64,000 nt of DNA from contig NZ_JAHHIU010000004.1 of NCBI RefSeq assembly GCF_024539815.1, positions 1 to 64,000 of the forward strand, read 5' to 3'. The notes below the pieces were generated by a model that saw only the letters and a list, made by a program, of their open reading frames with translations, ran no database searches and was not told the origin of the DNA. Source of the stretch: Streptomyces hayashii. Lineage in GTDB: Bacteria > Actinomycetota > Actinomycetes > Streptomycetales > Streptomycetaceae. This document shows positions 32,748 through 41,968 of this stretch, piece after piece. The position numbers were made by a program, and so were the translations under genes. Position 1 is the stretch's first letter; every line of letters starts with the position of its first letter.

Positions 32748-35144
32748 CTACCGCGCCGTCGGGAGCTGAGCGCGCAGCAGTATCGGCAGCCTGGTCGTGC
32801 GCGGCTTCGCCGGAACCTCGGCGACCGCTCGTGGCAGGGCCTGCTCCACGCCGTGCACCACGGACAGATGGCGCTCCGCCCGGCCGAAGGCCGTGTACAC
32901 CCAGGGACGGGACAGGGCCTGCGCCGCGTCCCCCGGCAGCACCACGACCGCCGCGGGCCATCGGCTGCCCACCGCCTGGTGCGCGGTGAGCGCCCACCCG
33001 TGGCGCACGGTCTGCTCCACCCGCTCCCTCGGGACGACGACGGAGACGTCTCCGCAGGTCAGGTGCAGGCCGTCCGCGTCGGCCGTCACCACCCGGCCCG
33101 CCACCGTACGGCCAGGCGCGGCGGAGTAGGCGATCCGGTCGCCCGGGTCGAAGCCGCCGAAGCGGCCGGGGCCGGGATTGAGCCGTTCCTTCAGCGCGGC
33201 GTTCAGGGCGCGCGTGCCGGCCGAGCCCCCGTGTCCCGGGGTGATCACCACCGTGTCGTCGGACGTGATCCCGAAGGCCCGCGGCACCGAGTCGGCGAGC
33301 AGCTGCACGGTCCGGTGGACGGCCTCGCCCGCGTCGCGCACCGGCACGATCACGATCTCCTTGCCCGGTGCGTCGACCTGGTTCAGCTCGCCCACGCCGA
33401 CGCCGGACACCAGCTCGCCGAGCGGTCCGGGGTCGGGAGTGCGCGAGGCGACCTGCGGGCAGGCGCGCGCCGCGAGCAGGTCGGCGAAGACCCGGCCGGG
33501 CCCGGCCGACCACAGCACCGCCGGATCGCCGCTGAGCACCAGCCGCGCTCCGTCCGCCAGGGACTCGGCCAGCATGGCGGCGCTCTCCACGTCCAGCTGC
33601 GGCGCGTCGAGCACGATCAGCAGGTCGAGCGCGAAGGCCCCGTCGCCGTCCCGTCCCGGACCCTCGGCGCCGGAGAGGAGGCCGGGAACGGTCACGACCG
33701 CGTCGTCCGCGGCCGGCTCGCCGAGGAGGGCCGTGAACCGGCGTCGACCGTCCGGGGTGTGACAGGCGGCTACCGCGCGCAGCCCCAGCTTCCGGGCCGC
33801 GGCGAGCAGCGCGGCGGGTTCGGCGCGAGCGGCCTCGCCACCGGTGTGCAGCACCAGGCCGTGCCCCGCGACGGCGCGGATCAGCTCGGCGGTGCTGCCG
33901 GACGCGGCCGCGGCCGCCGGCTCCCACGCCGCGGACGACTCCTTGACCAGGGAGTTGACGACACGGGCCAGCGCGTCGGCGAGACTCTCCTCGGCGAGCG
34001 CGTACCGCTCCAGGCCCACCAGGACACGGACCGGCCGGGCCTCCTCGCCCTCCGCCTCCTCGCCCTCGTCGCCCGCCACGGCGTCCGCCGCCGACCGGCC
34101 TGCCGCCGCCGGCACGCCTGCCTCGGGTGCGTCCAGGGCGTCCTGGAAGACGAGGGCCTCTCCCTCCGCCAGAGTGCTCTGCACGGCCGCTTCGGCGTCC
34201 GGGACCGTCTGCCGGGCGAGAGCCGCGGTGAGCGTGGGCAGCTCCAGCGCGGTGTGCCCGGCCAGAGCGGCCTGCTCCAGCAGCCGGACCGTCATCGCAC
34301 GGCCGCGCCGTTCGTCGTCGGGGGCGCACTCCGGGCCGAGCAGCGCCCGCGCGAACCCGTCCGCCTGCTCGGGGCGCACACCGGGGACGCGCAGCAACTG
34401 CCACGGATCCTCGCGCAGGACGTCCTCGGCGCCCTCGCCGAGCACGGCGGCGGCCTGCGGCGCGAGCGCCTCGGGTGCGCCGCCGCCGGCCAGCACGCGC
34501 CGTACGCCCTCGACGGCGTCCGCCGCGGGAGCCGGCGGGACGGCGGCCTCGGCGGGGGTCGGCTGCGGTCGCCGGGCCGGCTCCGGCGCCGGGCGGCGAG
34601 GAGCGGGTTCCTCGCCGAACACGGTGGCCGGGGGCGTGGCCCCGCCCTCGACGGCCCGCACCGCCGCCAGCAGGTCGGCGGCCTTCCCGCTGAGCTTGGC
34701 CCCGGCGGCGATGGGCGCCGCCTTCTCGGCCTTGCGCCGCTCGATCCGCTCCCGCTCCAGTTTCTGCGCGGCGAGCTCGGCCTGCGCCTCGGAGAGCTGC
34801 GCGGCGGCTTCCGCCTCCGCGGCGGCGGCCTCCGCGGCCGTGGCAGCACCGCCGTCGCCCTCTTCGCCGCCGCCCTCTTCGCCGTCGTCGGCCCCGGACG
34901 CTTCTGCGTCGCCTGCGTCGCCCGTGCCCTCGGCGGCTCCGTCCGTACGTTCCGCCCGCTCCGGACCCATCGCGGCTTCCGCCCCCGCGTCGTCCGTGTC
35001 CGCCGCGGCGTTCCCGGCCTCGGCCCCGGCCGCGCCCGGCCGTGCCGGACCGGCGGTGACCGGCGTCCCGGGCTCCTCGCCGGCGTCCGGCCCCGCCGTC
35101 GTGGCGTTCTCCGTGCTCTGCGGGGAATCCGGCTCCGTGCTCAC
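32748..35144 (-). CDS. RecD-like protein with degenerate helicase motifs
   Basis: The 798-residue protein has a long Ala/Glu/Pro-rich N-terminal part with a probable coiled coil (about 100-145). A helix-hairpin-helix-like region follows (about 220-270), then a RecD2-type two-domain helicase core (about 420-775). The fold landmarks are present: SGDPAVLWSAGPGR at 538-551 (motif III), TAHQAVGSRWP at 720-730 (motif V) and YTAFGRAERH at 750-759 (motif VI). The Walker A region reads TGGEAARAEPAA instead of TGGPGTGKTT, Walker B reads IVLDAPQLD instead of VDEASMVD, and HKSQG has become HQAVG. ATP hydrolysis therefore seems impossible. Start is GTG, overlapping the AKR gene stop by four bases. Confidence 0.72.
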   Translation of the reverse strand: MSTEPDSPQSTENATTAGPDAGEEPGTPVTAGPARPGAAGAEAGNAAADTDDAGAEAAMGPERAERTDGAAEGTGDAGDAEASGADDGEEGGGEEGDGGAATAAEAAAAEAEAAAQLSEAQAELAAQKLERERIERRKAEKAAPIAAGAKLSGKAADLLAAVRAVEGGATPPATVFGEEPAPRRPAPEPARRPQPTPAEAAVPPAPAADAVEGVRRVLAGGGAPEALAPQAAAVLGEGAEDVLREDPWQLLRVPGVRPEQADGFARALLGPECAPDDERRGRAMTVRLLEQAALAGHTALELPTLTAALARQTVPDAEAAVQSTLAEGEALVFQDALDAPEAGVPAAAGRSAADAVAGDEGEEAEGEEARPVRVLVGLERYALAEESLADALARVVNSLVKESSAAWEPAAAAASGSTAELIRAVAGHGLVLHTGGEAARAEPAALLAAARKLGLRAVAACHTPDGRRRFTALLGEPAADDAVVTVPGLLSGAEGPGRDGDGAFALDLLIVLDAPQLDVESAAMLAESLADGARLVLSGDPAVLWSAGPGRVFADLLAARACPQVASRTPDPGPLGELVSGVGVGELNQVDAPGKEIVIVPVRDAGEAVHRTVQLLADSVPRAFGITSDDTVVITPGHGGSAGTRALNAALKERLNPGPGRFGGFDPGDRIAYSAAPGRTVAGRVVTADADGLHLTCGDVSVVVPRERVEQTVRHGWALTAHQAVGSRWPAAVVVLPGDAAQALSRPWVYTAFGRAERHLSVVHGVEQALPRAVAEVPAKPRTTRLPILLRAQLPTAR

Positions 35145-36127
35145 AGCGTGCTCCAGTCGTGATCGGGATAGCGGTGCACGGGCGCCGACACATCGTCGAG
35201 GGCCCGGCAGATCTCGTCAGGAAGACTAAGCGCCTCCACTGACAAAGCCGCCGTGAGCTGCTGCGCGTTGCGCGCGCCGACGATCGGGGCGGCCACGCCC
35301 GGCCGGTCGCGGACCCAGGCGAGGGCGACCTGCAGCGGTGTCACCGCCAGCCCGTCCGCCGCGGTGGACACGGCGTCGACGATGCGGCTCGCGGTGTCGT
35401 CGAGGTAGGGCTCGACGAACGGCGCGAAGTGCTCCGAGGCGCCGCGCGAGTCGGGCGGCAGGGCGTCGCCCCGGTACTTGCCGGTGAGGACGCCTCGGCC
35501 GAGGGGAGAGGACGGAAGCAGACCGATGCCCAGGTCGAGCGCGGCCGGCAGCACCTCGCGCTCGATGCCGCGCTGCAACAGCGAGTACTCCATCTGCGTC
35601 GCCGCCAGCCGCGTCCGTACGCCCGGCGCGGCGAGCTGCCAGGTGGCTGCCTTGGCGAGTTGCCAGCCGCAGAAGTTGGAGACGCCCGCGTACCGGGCGC
35701 GACCGCTGGAGACGGCGATGTCGAGGGCCTGGAGGGTCTCCTCCAGCGGGGTGTCCGGGTCGAAGGCGTGCACCTGCCAGATGTCGACGTAGTCCGTGCC
35801 CAGCCGGGAGAGGGACGCGTCGAGAGCGGCGAGCAGATGACCCCGTGAGCCGTCGAAGCGCCGGTCCGGGTCGGGCACGCTGCCCGCCTTCGTCGAGACG
35901 ATCAGGTCCCGGCGAGGCACCAGCCCCTCTATGAGCCGCCCGAGCAGGTACTCGGCGTCCCCGTCGCCGTACACGTCGGCCGTGTCGACGAGGGTCCCGC
36001 CCGCCTCCCAGAACGTCTTCATGACGTCCGCGGCGTCGTGCTCGTCGGTGTCGCGTCCCCAGGTGAGGGTGCCGAGCCCGATGCGGGACACACGCAGGCC
36101 GGTGCGGCCGAGATGCCTCTGCTCCAT
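35141..36127 (-). CDS. aldo/keto reductase
   Basis: The 328-residue TIM-barrel oxidoreductase uses NADPH to reduce aldehydes or ketones. The family tetrad is visible: D in LVDTADVYGDGD (with Tyr), K in IVSTKAG, and H in WQVHAFD. The cofactor loop GLLPSSPLGRGVLTGKY and a late GARN segment are also present. The substrate is unknown. Its stop overlaps the start of the RecD-like gene, so the two are co-translated, although no functional link is obvious. ATG at 36127. Confidence 0.85.
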   Translation of the reverse strand: MEQRHLGRTGLRVSRIGLGTLTWGRDTDEHDAADVMKTFWEAGGTLVDTADVYGDGDAEYLLGRLIEGLVPRRDLIVSTKAGSVPDPDRRFDGSRGHLLAALDASLSRLGTDYVDIWQVHAFDPDTPLEETLQALDIAVSSGRARYAGVSNFCGWQLAKAATWQLAAPGVRTRLAATQMEYSLLQRGIEREVLPAALDLGIGLLPSSPLGRGVLTGKYRGDALPPDSRGASEHFAPFVEPYLDDTASRIVDAVSTAADGLAVTPLQVALAWVRDRPGVAAPIVGARNAQQLTAALSVEALSLPDEICRALDDVSAPVHRYPDHDWSTL

Positions 36128-36327
36128 GGACGCCGAGATTACTGGCCAGAACTGGGCAGTGGGTTGCCTGTGGACAACGGGGCTCCGGGCCGGCGAACCG
36201 GGTTCCGCGCAGGCCGCGACCCCGGCGCCGGTCCGCGCGACCCTCGCCACACCGCCCTCCCGGGCCCGCGCCCCCCGCGCTAAGGTCTGCGCAACAGCGT
36301 CGTTACTGATCAGTAAGGGGATCGGCC

Positions 36328-37383
36328 ATGCAGCTCGGGATCAACCTCGGCTACTGGGGTGCCGGAATGGACGGCGACAACCTCGCCGTCGCCCAGGAGG
36401 CCGACCGCCTCGGCTACGCCGTCTGCTGGGCCGCCGAGGCCTACGGGTCGGACGCGGCCACCGTGCTCACCTGGGTCGCCGCGCAGACCGAGCGGATCGA
36501 CGTCGGCTCGGCCATCTTCCAGATCCCGGCGCGGCAGCCCGCCATGACCGCGATGACCGCCGCCACGCTCGACTCGCTCTCCGGCGGCCGCTTCCGTCTC
36601 GGTCTCGGCGTCTCGGGACCGCAGGTCTCGGAGGGCTGGTACGGCGTCAAGTTCGACAAGCCGCTGTCCCGCACCCGCGAGTACGTCGAGATCGTCCGCA
36701 AGGCCATGACGCGTGAGCGGCTGTCGTACGAGGGCGAGCACTGGACGCTGCCGCTGCCGGACGGCCCGGGCAAGCCGATCAAGCTGACCGTGCACCCCGA
36801 GCGCGAGCACATCCCGCTGTACATCGCGGCGATCGGGCCGAAGAACCTGGAGCAGACCGGCGAGATCGCCGACGGCGCGCTGCTCATCTTCCCCTCGGCC
36901 GAGCATCTTGAGGACACCGCGATCAGGCATCTGCGGGCCGGACGCGAGAAGGCGGGCAGGACCCTGGAGGGCTTCGACGTCTGCCCGACGCTGCCGCTGG
37001 CGCTCGGCGAGGACAAGGACGTCGAGCGGCTCGCCGACACCTTCCGCCCGTACACGGCGCTCTACGTCGGGGGCATGGGCAGCCGCAAGCAGAACTTCTA
37101 CAACCAGCTCGCGCAGCGGATGGGATACGAGGCGGCGGCCGCGGACATCCAGGACAAGTACCTGTCCGGTGACAAGCAGGGCGCGGCGGCCGCGGTTCCC
37201 CACGAGCTGATCGACCGGACCACGCTGCTGGGCTCGGTGGAGCGGATCGCCGACCGGATGAAGGCCTACGCGGCCGCCGGCGTCACCACCCTCACCCTGG
37301 CCCCCGCCGGCTTCGCCCTGGAGGAGCGTCTCGCCTCGCTGCGGGCGGGTGTGCAGGCCGCGGAGCTGGCCGGCCTGGCGTAA
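36328..37383 (+). CDS. LLM-class F420-dependent oxidoreductase
   Basis: The 351-residue protein has the luciferase-like monooxygenase barrel with typical actinobacterial F420-type landmarks (MQLGINLGYWG start, SAIFQIPARQPAMTAM, GRFRLGLGVSGPQVSEGWYG). It would transfer hydride from F420H2, or oxidise with F420, on an unknown substrate. The C-terminal part is helical. A GGGGATC-type site precedes the ATG. It is divergent from the aldo/keto reductase gene. Confidence 0.82.
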   Translation: MQLGINLGYWGAGMDGDNLAVAQEADRLGYAVCWAAEAYGSDAATVLTWVAAQTERIDVGSAIFQIPARQPAMTAMTAATLDSLSGGRFRLGLGVSGPQVSEGWYGVKFDKPLSRTREYVEIVRKAMTRERLSYEGEHWTLPLPDGPGKPIKLTVHPEREHIPLYIAAIGPKNLEQTGEIADGALLIFPSAEHLEDTAIRHLRAGREKAGRTLEGFDVCPTLPLALGEDKDVERLADTFRPYTALYVGGMGSRKQNFYNQLAQRMGYEAAAADIQDKYLSGDKQGAAAAVPHELIDRTTLLGSVERIADRMKAYAAAGVTTLTLAPAGFALEERLASLRAGVQAAELAGLA

Positions 37384-37691
37384 CCGGACGGCGAGGGAGC
37401 GCGGAGAACGATCGCGGCGAGCAATGCTGGCGAGGAATCGCGCCGGGAATCGCACAGAGGGATTTCAGCGGCCGTGGTGGGGGCTCGGGGGTCTTCCCCG
37501 CCACGGCCGTCACGGGGAACAACGCGCCGCAGGGCGCGCGGTTACGCTCCCCGGCCGACTGCCGGCGTCCCTCTTTCGGCGCAGTCTCCCGACACTGCTG
37601 TTGCAGCGCCTGACGGGCCGCATTTGACTCTTTCCTTGCGGAACGTTGCGAGATGTTGCGGATGCCTGCGCGGTGCGGAGAGGGGCCCACG
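37384..37691. other. 308-base region upstream of the ferritin-like gene
   Basis: No gene is visible. It contains a TTGACT -35-like element (37624-37629) and, immediately after, four half-sites TTGCG/TTGCG/TTGCG/CTGCG at exact ten-base period, described separately. The first 200 bases show nothing recognisable. Confidence 0.5.
37636..37670 (+). promoter_or_regulatory. ten-base-phased TTGCG direct repeats
   Basis: TTGCG occurs at 37636, 37646 and 37656, with CTGCG at 37666, so all lie on one face of the helix. The array sits 22-55 bases before the ferritin-like start, where it would overlap the promoter or the 5' leader. It may be a binding site for a multimeric regulator. Confidence 0.45.
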
Positions 37692-38480
37692 ATGCTTTCG
37701 GCCAAGAGTCTGTTCCAGGAGATCATCGACGACGACGCGTCCTTCGCCCTGTTCTGCTCCATCGCCGCCGGCGGCGAGTCGCAAGGGGGCTGGGAGAACG
37801 CCCGGATCGCCGCGCTCGTCCCGCCGAGCCAACGCCCTCTCGCCCCCAAGATCGCCCGCCACGGCGCCGACGAGGACAAGCACGGGCGGATCTTCACCGC
37901 CCTGATGCGCAGACGCGGCCTCGACCCCGTTCCCGTCCCGCCCGACACCGACTACACGATGCTCCTGGAGCGCGGCGGCATCGGCCTCTCCCACGACCGT
38001 CTCAGGGCCGAGCGGCCCCTGACCGTGCAGGACGTCGTGACCTACCTCTCCCACAGCCGGGTCACCGAACAGCGGGCCGCCGAGCAGATGGCCCTGCTGC
38101 GCAGGCACTTCGCCGACCACCCCGACATCGGCCGCGCGGTCAGGATGATCGCCGACGACGAGGACAACCACCTCGCCTACTGCCACGAGGAACTGCTGCG
38201 CCTCGCCCGCGCGGGGCACGGGCCGGCCATCCAGCGCACCCTGCGCGCGTGCGCGCTCGCCGAGATCCGCGTCTACCGCGATGTCAGCCTCGCCGTCATG
38301 GCCCACATGGGCCGCATCCTCGGCTGGCCCGGGGCGCGCTCGGCCGTCCTGGCGGCGGGCATCCACGCCGTGTACGCGTGGGAGCGGTTCGCCGGCTGGC
38401 GGCGGATGGTCTCCCTGAAGACGCCCGAACGCCGCGACGCCCTGGGCGGCCCCGCGACCGCGGCCCCCGAGTACGCCTGA
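37692..38480 (+). CDS. ferritin-like diiron-domain protein
   Basis: The 262-residue protein has a four-helix ferritin-like fold with two metal-ligand motifs, E61xxH64 (ADEDKHGRI) and E157xxH160 (DDEDNHLAY), plus candidate ligands E126 and E131 in the helix between. This fits a non-haem diiron oxidase or rubrerythrin-like enzyme without the rubredoxin domain. The substrate is unknown. The ATG at 37692 was chosen over 37653 because the intervening peptide (RMPARCGEGPT) is not helical and lies in the repeat array. It is a single gene, followed by a convergent corA. Confidence 0.75.
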   Translation: MLSAKSLFQEIIDDDASFALFCSIAAGGESQGGWENARIAALVPPSQRPLAPKIARHGADEDKHGRIFTALMRRRGLDPVPVPPDTDYTMLLERGGIGLSHDRLRAERPLTVQDVVTYLSHSRVTEQRAAEQMALLRRHFADHPDIGRAVRMIADDEDNHLAYCHEELLRLARAGHGPAIQRTLRACALAEIRVYRDVSLAVMAHMGRILGWPGARSAVLAAGIHAVYAWERFAGWRRMVSLKTPERRDALGGPATAAPEYA

Positions 38481-38599
38481 GCCGCCGACCGCCCCGGGAC
38501 AGTCCCGCAGGGCCCGACCGCCCAGGGACCGCCCACGGCGGGGCCATGGCCGCTCCAGGCCCGCCCCAGGAGGGCCCCGGGACCGGCCCAGGGCCGGTT

Positions 38600-39592
38600 C
38601 TAGAGCCAGCCGCGCCGCTTGAACAGCCGGAACAGCAGCAGTTCCAGCACGCCCATGACCACGATCACCGCCGGATACGACCACACCCAGTGCAGCTCCG
38701 GCATGTGCTCGAAGTTCATCCCGTAGATGCCCGCGATCATCGTGGGGACCGCCGCCATGGCGGCCCATGCCGAGATCTTCCGCATGTCGTCGTTCTGCCG
38801 GACGCTCATCTGCGCCAGATGCGCCGAGAGGATGTCCGTCACCAGCCGGTCCAGCCCCTCGACGGACTCGTTCACGCGCGTGAGGTGGTCGCTCACGTCC
38901 CGGAAGAAGGGCCGCGCCTTGTCGTTGACGAACGGCACGCCGGGGCCGGCCGCGCCGCCCGCAAGCCGGGCCAGCGGCGGCCCCAGCGGGCCCGTGGCCC
39001 GGCGGAACTCCAGGATCTGCCGCTTGAAGGTGTAGATCCGCGACGCGGTGTTGCGCGAACCGCCGCCGTCCGGGGAGAACACCTCCGCCTCCAGCTCCTC
39101 CAGGTCGGTCTGCAACTCGGTCGCCACGTCCAGGTAGTGGTCCACGGTGGCGTCGGCGATCGCGTACACCACCGCCGTGGGCCCCTTGGCGAGCAGCCTG
39201 GGCTCGTCCTCCAGCCGGTGCCGCACGGCCGCCAGCGGCGCGCCCTCGCCGTGCCGGACGGTCACCACGAACGAGTCGCCGAGGAAGACCATCACCTCGC
39301 CGGAGGAGACCGCGTCGCTCTCCGGCTCGTAGACGACCGGCTTGAACACCAGGAACAGCGAGTCGTCGTACACCTCCAGCTTGGGCCGCTGGTGGGCCTT
39401 CAGCGCGTCCTCCACGGCGAGCGGGTGCAGCCCGAACTCCCGCGTGACGAGGTCGAACTCCTTCTCGGTGGGCTCGTGCAGCCCGACCCACACGAAACCG
39501 CCCCCGGCACGTGCCGCGTCCACGGCGTCGGAGAAGTCCTCCGGACCCTCGATGCGACGTCCTTCGCGGTAGATGGCGCAGTCCACGATCAC
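38600..39592 (-). CDS. corA: CorA-family magnesium/cobalt transporter
   Basis: The 330-residue protein has the soluble alpha/beta N-terminal domain, a long stalk helix and two C-terminal membrane helices. The GMN selectivity motif in IYGMNFEHMPEL lies at the end of the first. A basic C terminus (FKRRGWL) faces the cytoplasm, as in other CorA pentamers. It should import Mg2+. The GTG at 39592 (VIVDCAIYREGRR) was chosen for family length. It is divergent from the phosphatase gene, 62 bases away. No M-box riboswitch was recognised upstream. Confidence 0.87.
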   Translation of the reverse strand: MIVDCAIYREGRRIEGPEDFSDAVDAARAGGGFVWVGLHEPTEKEFDLVTREFGLHPLAVEDALKAHQRPKLEVYDDSLFLVFKPVVYEPESDAVSSGEVMVFLGDSFVVTVRHGEGAPLAAVRHRLEDEPRLLAKGPTAVVYAIADATVDHYLDVATELQTDLEELEAEVFSPDGGGSRNTASRIYTFKRQILEFRRATGPLGPPLARLAGGAAGPGVPFVNDKARPFFRDVSDHLTRVNESVEGLDRLVTDILSAHLAQMSVRQNDDMRKISAWAAMAAVPTMIAGIYGMNFEHMPELHWVWSYPAVIVVMGVLELLLFRLFKRRGWL

Positions 39593-39654
39593 TGGGCGCG
39601 TTCTCCCTTCGAGCGCTCGCCGGCGCACACGCGCGTGCGCCTACCCTGGGCCGC

Positions 39655-40341
39655 ATGCCCACGCTGATCCTCGTCCGGCACGGCCGGTCCACCGCCAACA
39701 CCTCCGCAGTGCTCGCCGGCTGGACGCCAGGCGTCGCCCTCGACGAGCGCGGAGCCGCACAGGCCGCCGCGCTGCCCGGGCGGCTCGCGGCGCTGCCGAT
39801 CGCGGAGGTCGTCACCAGCCCCCTGCAACGCTGCCAGGAGACGCTGGGCCCCCTCCTCGACGCCCGCCCCGCACTGCGCGCGCACACCGACGAGCGGATC
39901 GGGGAGTGCCACTACGGCGACTGGTCCGGGCGCAAGCTCGCCGAGCTGATGGACGAACCGCTGATGGAGGTCGTGCAGACGCACCCCTCCGCTGCCGCCT
40001 TCCCGGGCGGCGAGTCCCTGCGGGCCATGCAGACCCGCGCCGCCGAGGCGGTGCGCGAGTGGAACGCGCGCGTGGAGCGCGACCACGGGGCCGACGCCGT
40101 CTATCTCATGTGCTCGCACGGCGACATCATCAAGTCGCTCGTCGCGGACGCACTCGGACTTCATCTCGACCTCTTCCAGCGGATCTCTGTGGAGCCTTGT
40201 TCCATCACCGCGATCCGCTACACCCGGCTGCGCCCCTTTCTCGTGCGCCTCGGCGACACCGGCGACCTCGCCTCCCTGGCGCCGCGCGAGGAGCCGCCCA
40301 CGGGGGACGCCCCGGTCGGGGGCGGTGCGGGCGCACCGTGA
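39655..40341 (+). CDS. histidine phosphatase (phosphoglycerate mutase-like, MSMEG_4193 type)
   Basis: The 228-residue protein has the RHG motif at residues 8-10 (LVRHGRST; H9 is the phosphoryl acceptor), a second RC pair in SPLQRCQET, the acid E in GECHYGDWSG, and the second His in MCSHGDIIKS. It belongs to the actinobacterial phosphatase group found upstream of DUF3090 and mshC genes in mycobacteria and streptomycetes, as I remember. The natural substrate is unknown. The tail from about residue 205 is low-complexity. Confidence 0.85.
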   Translation: MPTLILVRHGRSTANTSAVLAGWTPGVALDERGAAQAAALPGRLAALPIAEVVTSPLQRCQETLGPLLDARPALRAHTDERIGECHYGDWSGRKLAELMDEPLMEVVQTHPSAAAFPGGESLRAMQTRAAEAVREWNARVERDHGADAVYLMCSHGDIIKSLVADALGLHLDLFQRISVEPCSITAIRYTRLRPFLVRLGDTGDLASLAPREEPPTGDAPVGGGAGAP

Positions 40342-40452
40342 TCGTCGGCCGCAGTAGGGTGAAGCGGTCCGCAAACGCGCGCGTACCCGCAGGGACGTTC
40401 CCCCACTCGTTCCCAGAACCACGATCACCCACGATTCCCATGGAGACAGGAC

Positions 40453-41043
40453 GTGTCCCGTCAGGTGTTCCTCTACGACCCCCCGGACCGTTTCGTGGCC
40501 GGTACGGTCGGGCTGCCCGGGCGCCGCACCTTCTTCCTCCAGGCCACCGCCGGGGGTCGAGTGACCAGCGTGGCCCTGGAGAAGACCCAGGTCGCCGCGC
40601 TCGCCGAGCGCATGGACGAACTGCTGGACGAGGTCGTACGCCGTAGCGGCGGCAGTGCCATGGTGCCCGCCGTGTCGCCCGCCGAGAACAGCGACACGGC
40701 TCCCCTCGACACCCCGATCGAGGAGGAGTTCCGGGTCGGCACCATGGCCCTCGCCTGGGACGGCGAGGAACAGCGCATGATCGTCGAGGCCCAGGCCCTC
40801 GTGGAACTGGAGGCCGACTCCGAGGAGGACCTCGCCGAGGCCGAGGAGAAGCTCCTGCAGGACGAGGAGAACGGGCCCCCGATGCTGCGGGTCCGGCTCA
40901 CCGGCGCACAGGCGCGGGCCTTCGCCAAGCGCGCCCTCGACGTCGTCAACGCCGGCCGGCCGCCGTGCCCGCTGTGCAGTCTGCCGCTAGACCCGGAAGG
41001 ACACGTATGTCCGCGCCAGAACGGATACCGCCGGGGAGCGTGA
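40453..41043 (+). CDS. DUF3090 family protein
   Basis: The 196-residue protein starts at GTG (RQVFLYDPPDRFVAGTVGLPG is the family signature) and contains a C-terminal zinc-knuckle-like [15 protein letters not shown] (about 175-189). The central part has an acidic helix (AEAEEKLLQDEEN). The family is restricted to actinobacteria and its function is not established. It overlaps the next gene by 37 bases and always seems to travel with it and mshC, suggesting a shared process around mycothiol. Confidence 0.85.
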   Translation: MSRQVFLYDPPDRFVAGTVGLPGRRTFFLQATAGGRVTSVALEKTQVAALAERMDELLDEVVRRSGGSAMVPAVSPAENSDTAPLDTPIEEEFRVGTMALAWDGEEQRMIVEAQALVELEADSEEDLAEAEEKLLQDEENGPPMLRVRLTGAQARAFAKRALDVVNAGRPPCPLCSLPLDPEGHVCPRQNGYRRGA

Positions 41044-41840
41044 CCACCACCGACCCGGCACTCGCCGCGCTCCTCGCCGACGGCGGGCTCACGGTCCGCG
41101 GACGCATCCGCGACGCCTCCAACGCGGCCCTGTACTGCACCGTCGCGCACGAGGGCCGCGAGGCCGTCTGCGTCTACAAGCCCGTGGCCGGGGAACGGCC
41201 CCTGTGGGACTTCCCCGACGGCACCCTCGCCCAGCGCGAGGTCGCCGCCTACGAGGTGTCGGAGGCGACCGGCTGGGGCCTCGTCCCGCCCACGGTGCTG
41301 CGGGACGGGCCGTACGGCGAGGGCATGTGCCAGCTCTGGGTCGAGACGGCCCCGGAGTCCGAACTGCTCGCCCTGGTGGACGGCGAGGAGCCCGAGCCCG
41401 GCTGGAAGGCGATCGGCTTCGCCGAGGTCGGCGAGGGCCGGACCGCGCTGCTGGTGCACGCCGACGACGAACGCCTGCGCCGGCTCGCCGTGCTCGACGC
41501 CGTGATCAACAACGCCGACCGCAAGGGCGGCCATCTGCTGCCCACCGCCGACGGCCGCCTCTACGGCATCGACCACGGCGTCACCTTCAACGCCGAGAAC
41601 AAGCTGCGCACGCTTCTGTGGGGCTGGGCGGGCGAGCCCCTCACCGCGGAGGCCGTCGAGGTCCTCCAGGGCCTCAGGAGCGCCCTGGAGCCCGGCGGAC
41701 CGCTGGCCGCCGTGCTGGGCGGACTCATCACCCCCGCCGAACTCGACGCCACCCGCGCGCGGACCGAGGCCCTGCTCGACTCCGGGACCCACCCTGAGCC
41801 GAGCGGTGAGTGGCCCGCGATCCCCTGGCCGCCGGTCTAG
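41007..41840 (+). CDS. SCO1664-family (PI3/4-kinase-like fold) protein
   Basis: The 277-residue protein resembles the actinobacterial SCO1664 family. The segments [42 protein letters not shown] and [10 protein letters not shown] have the layout of a phosphoinositide-kinase-like ATP site: a lysine, a catalytic-loop-like [13 protein letters not shown], and a metal-binding DHG. It could be a kinase of unknown substrate. The ATG at 41007 follows GGAAGG. It overlaps DUF3090 and ends 128 bases before mshC. Kinase activity is an inference from motif order. Confidence 0.78.
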   Translation: MSAPERIPPGSVTTTDPALAALLADGGLTVRGRIRDASNAALYCTVAHEGREAVCVYKPVAGERPLWDFPDGTLAQREVAAYEVSEATGWGLVPPTVLRDGPYGEGMCQLWVETAPESELLALVDGEEPEPGWKAIGFAEVGEGRTALLVHADDERLRRLAVLDAVINNADRKGGHLLPTADGRLYGIDHGVTFNAENKLRTLLWGWAGEPLTAEAVEVLQGLRSALEPGGPLAAVLGGLITPAELDATRARTEALLDSGTHPEPSGEWPAIPWPPV

Positions 41841-41968
41841 GGCCCGGTCGGCGTCCCGGCGGCCGGGGCCCGCCGGACACACCGGAGGGAATCCCGCAAG
41901 AGCGCCTTCCCGGCCATCTGGTCCGCTCCGGTTCGTACAGGCAACTTCCGTCCGGTTACGCTCATGAC

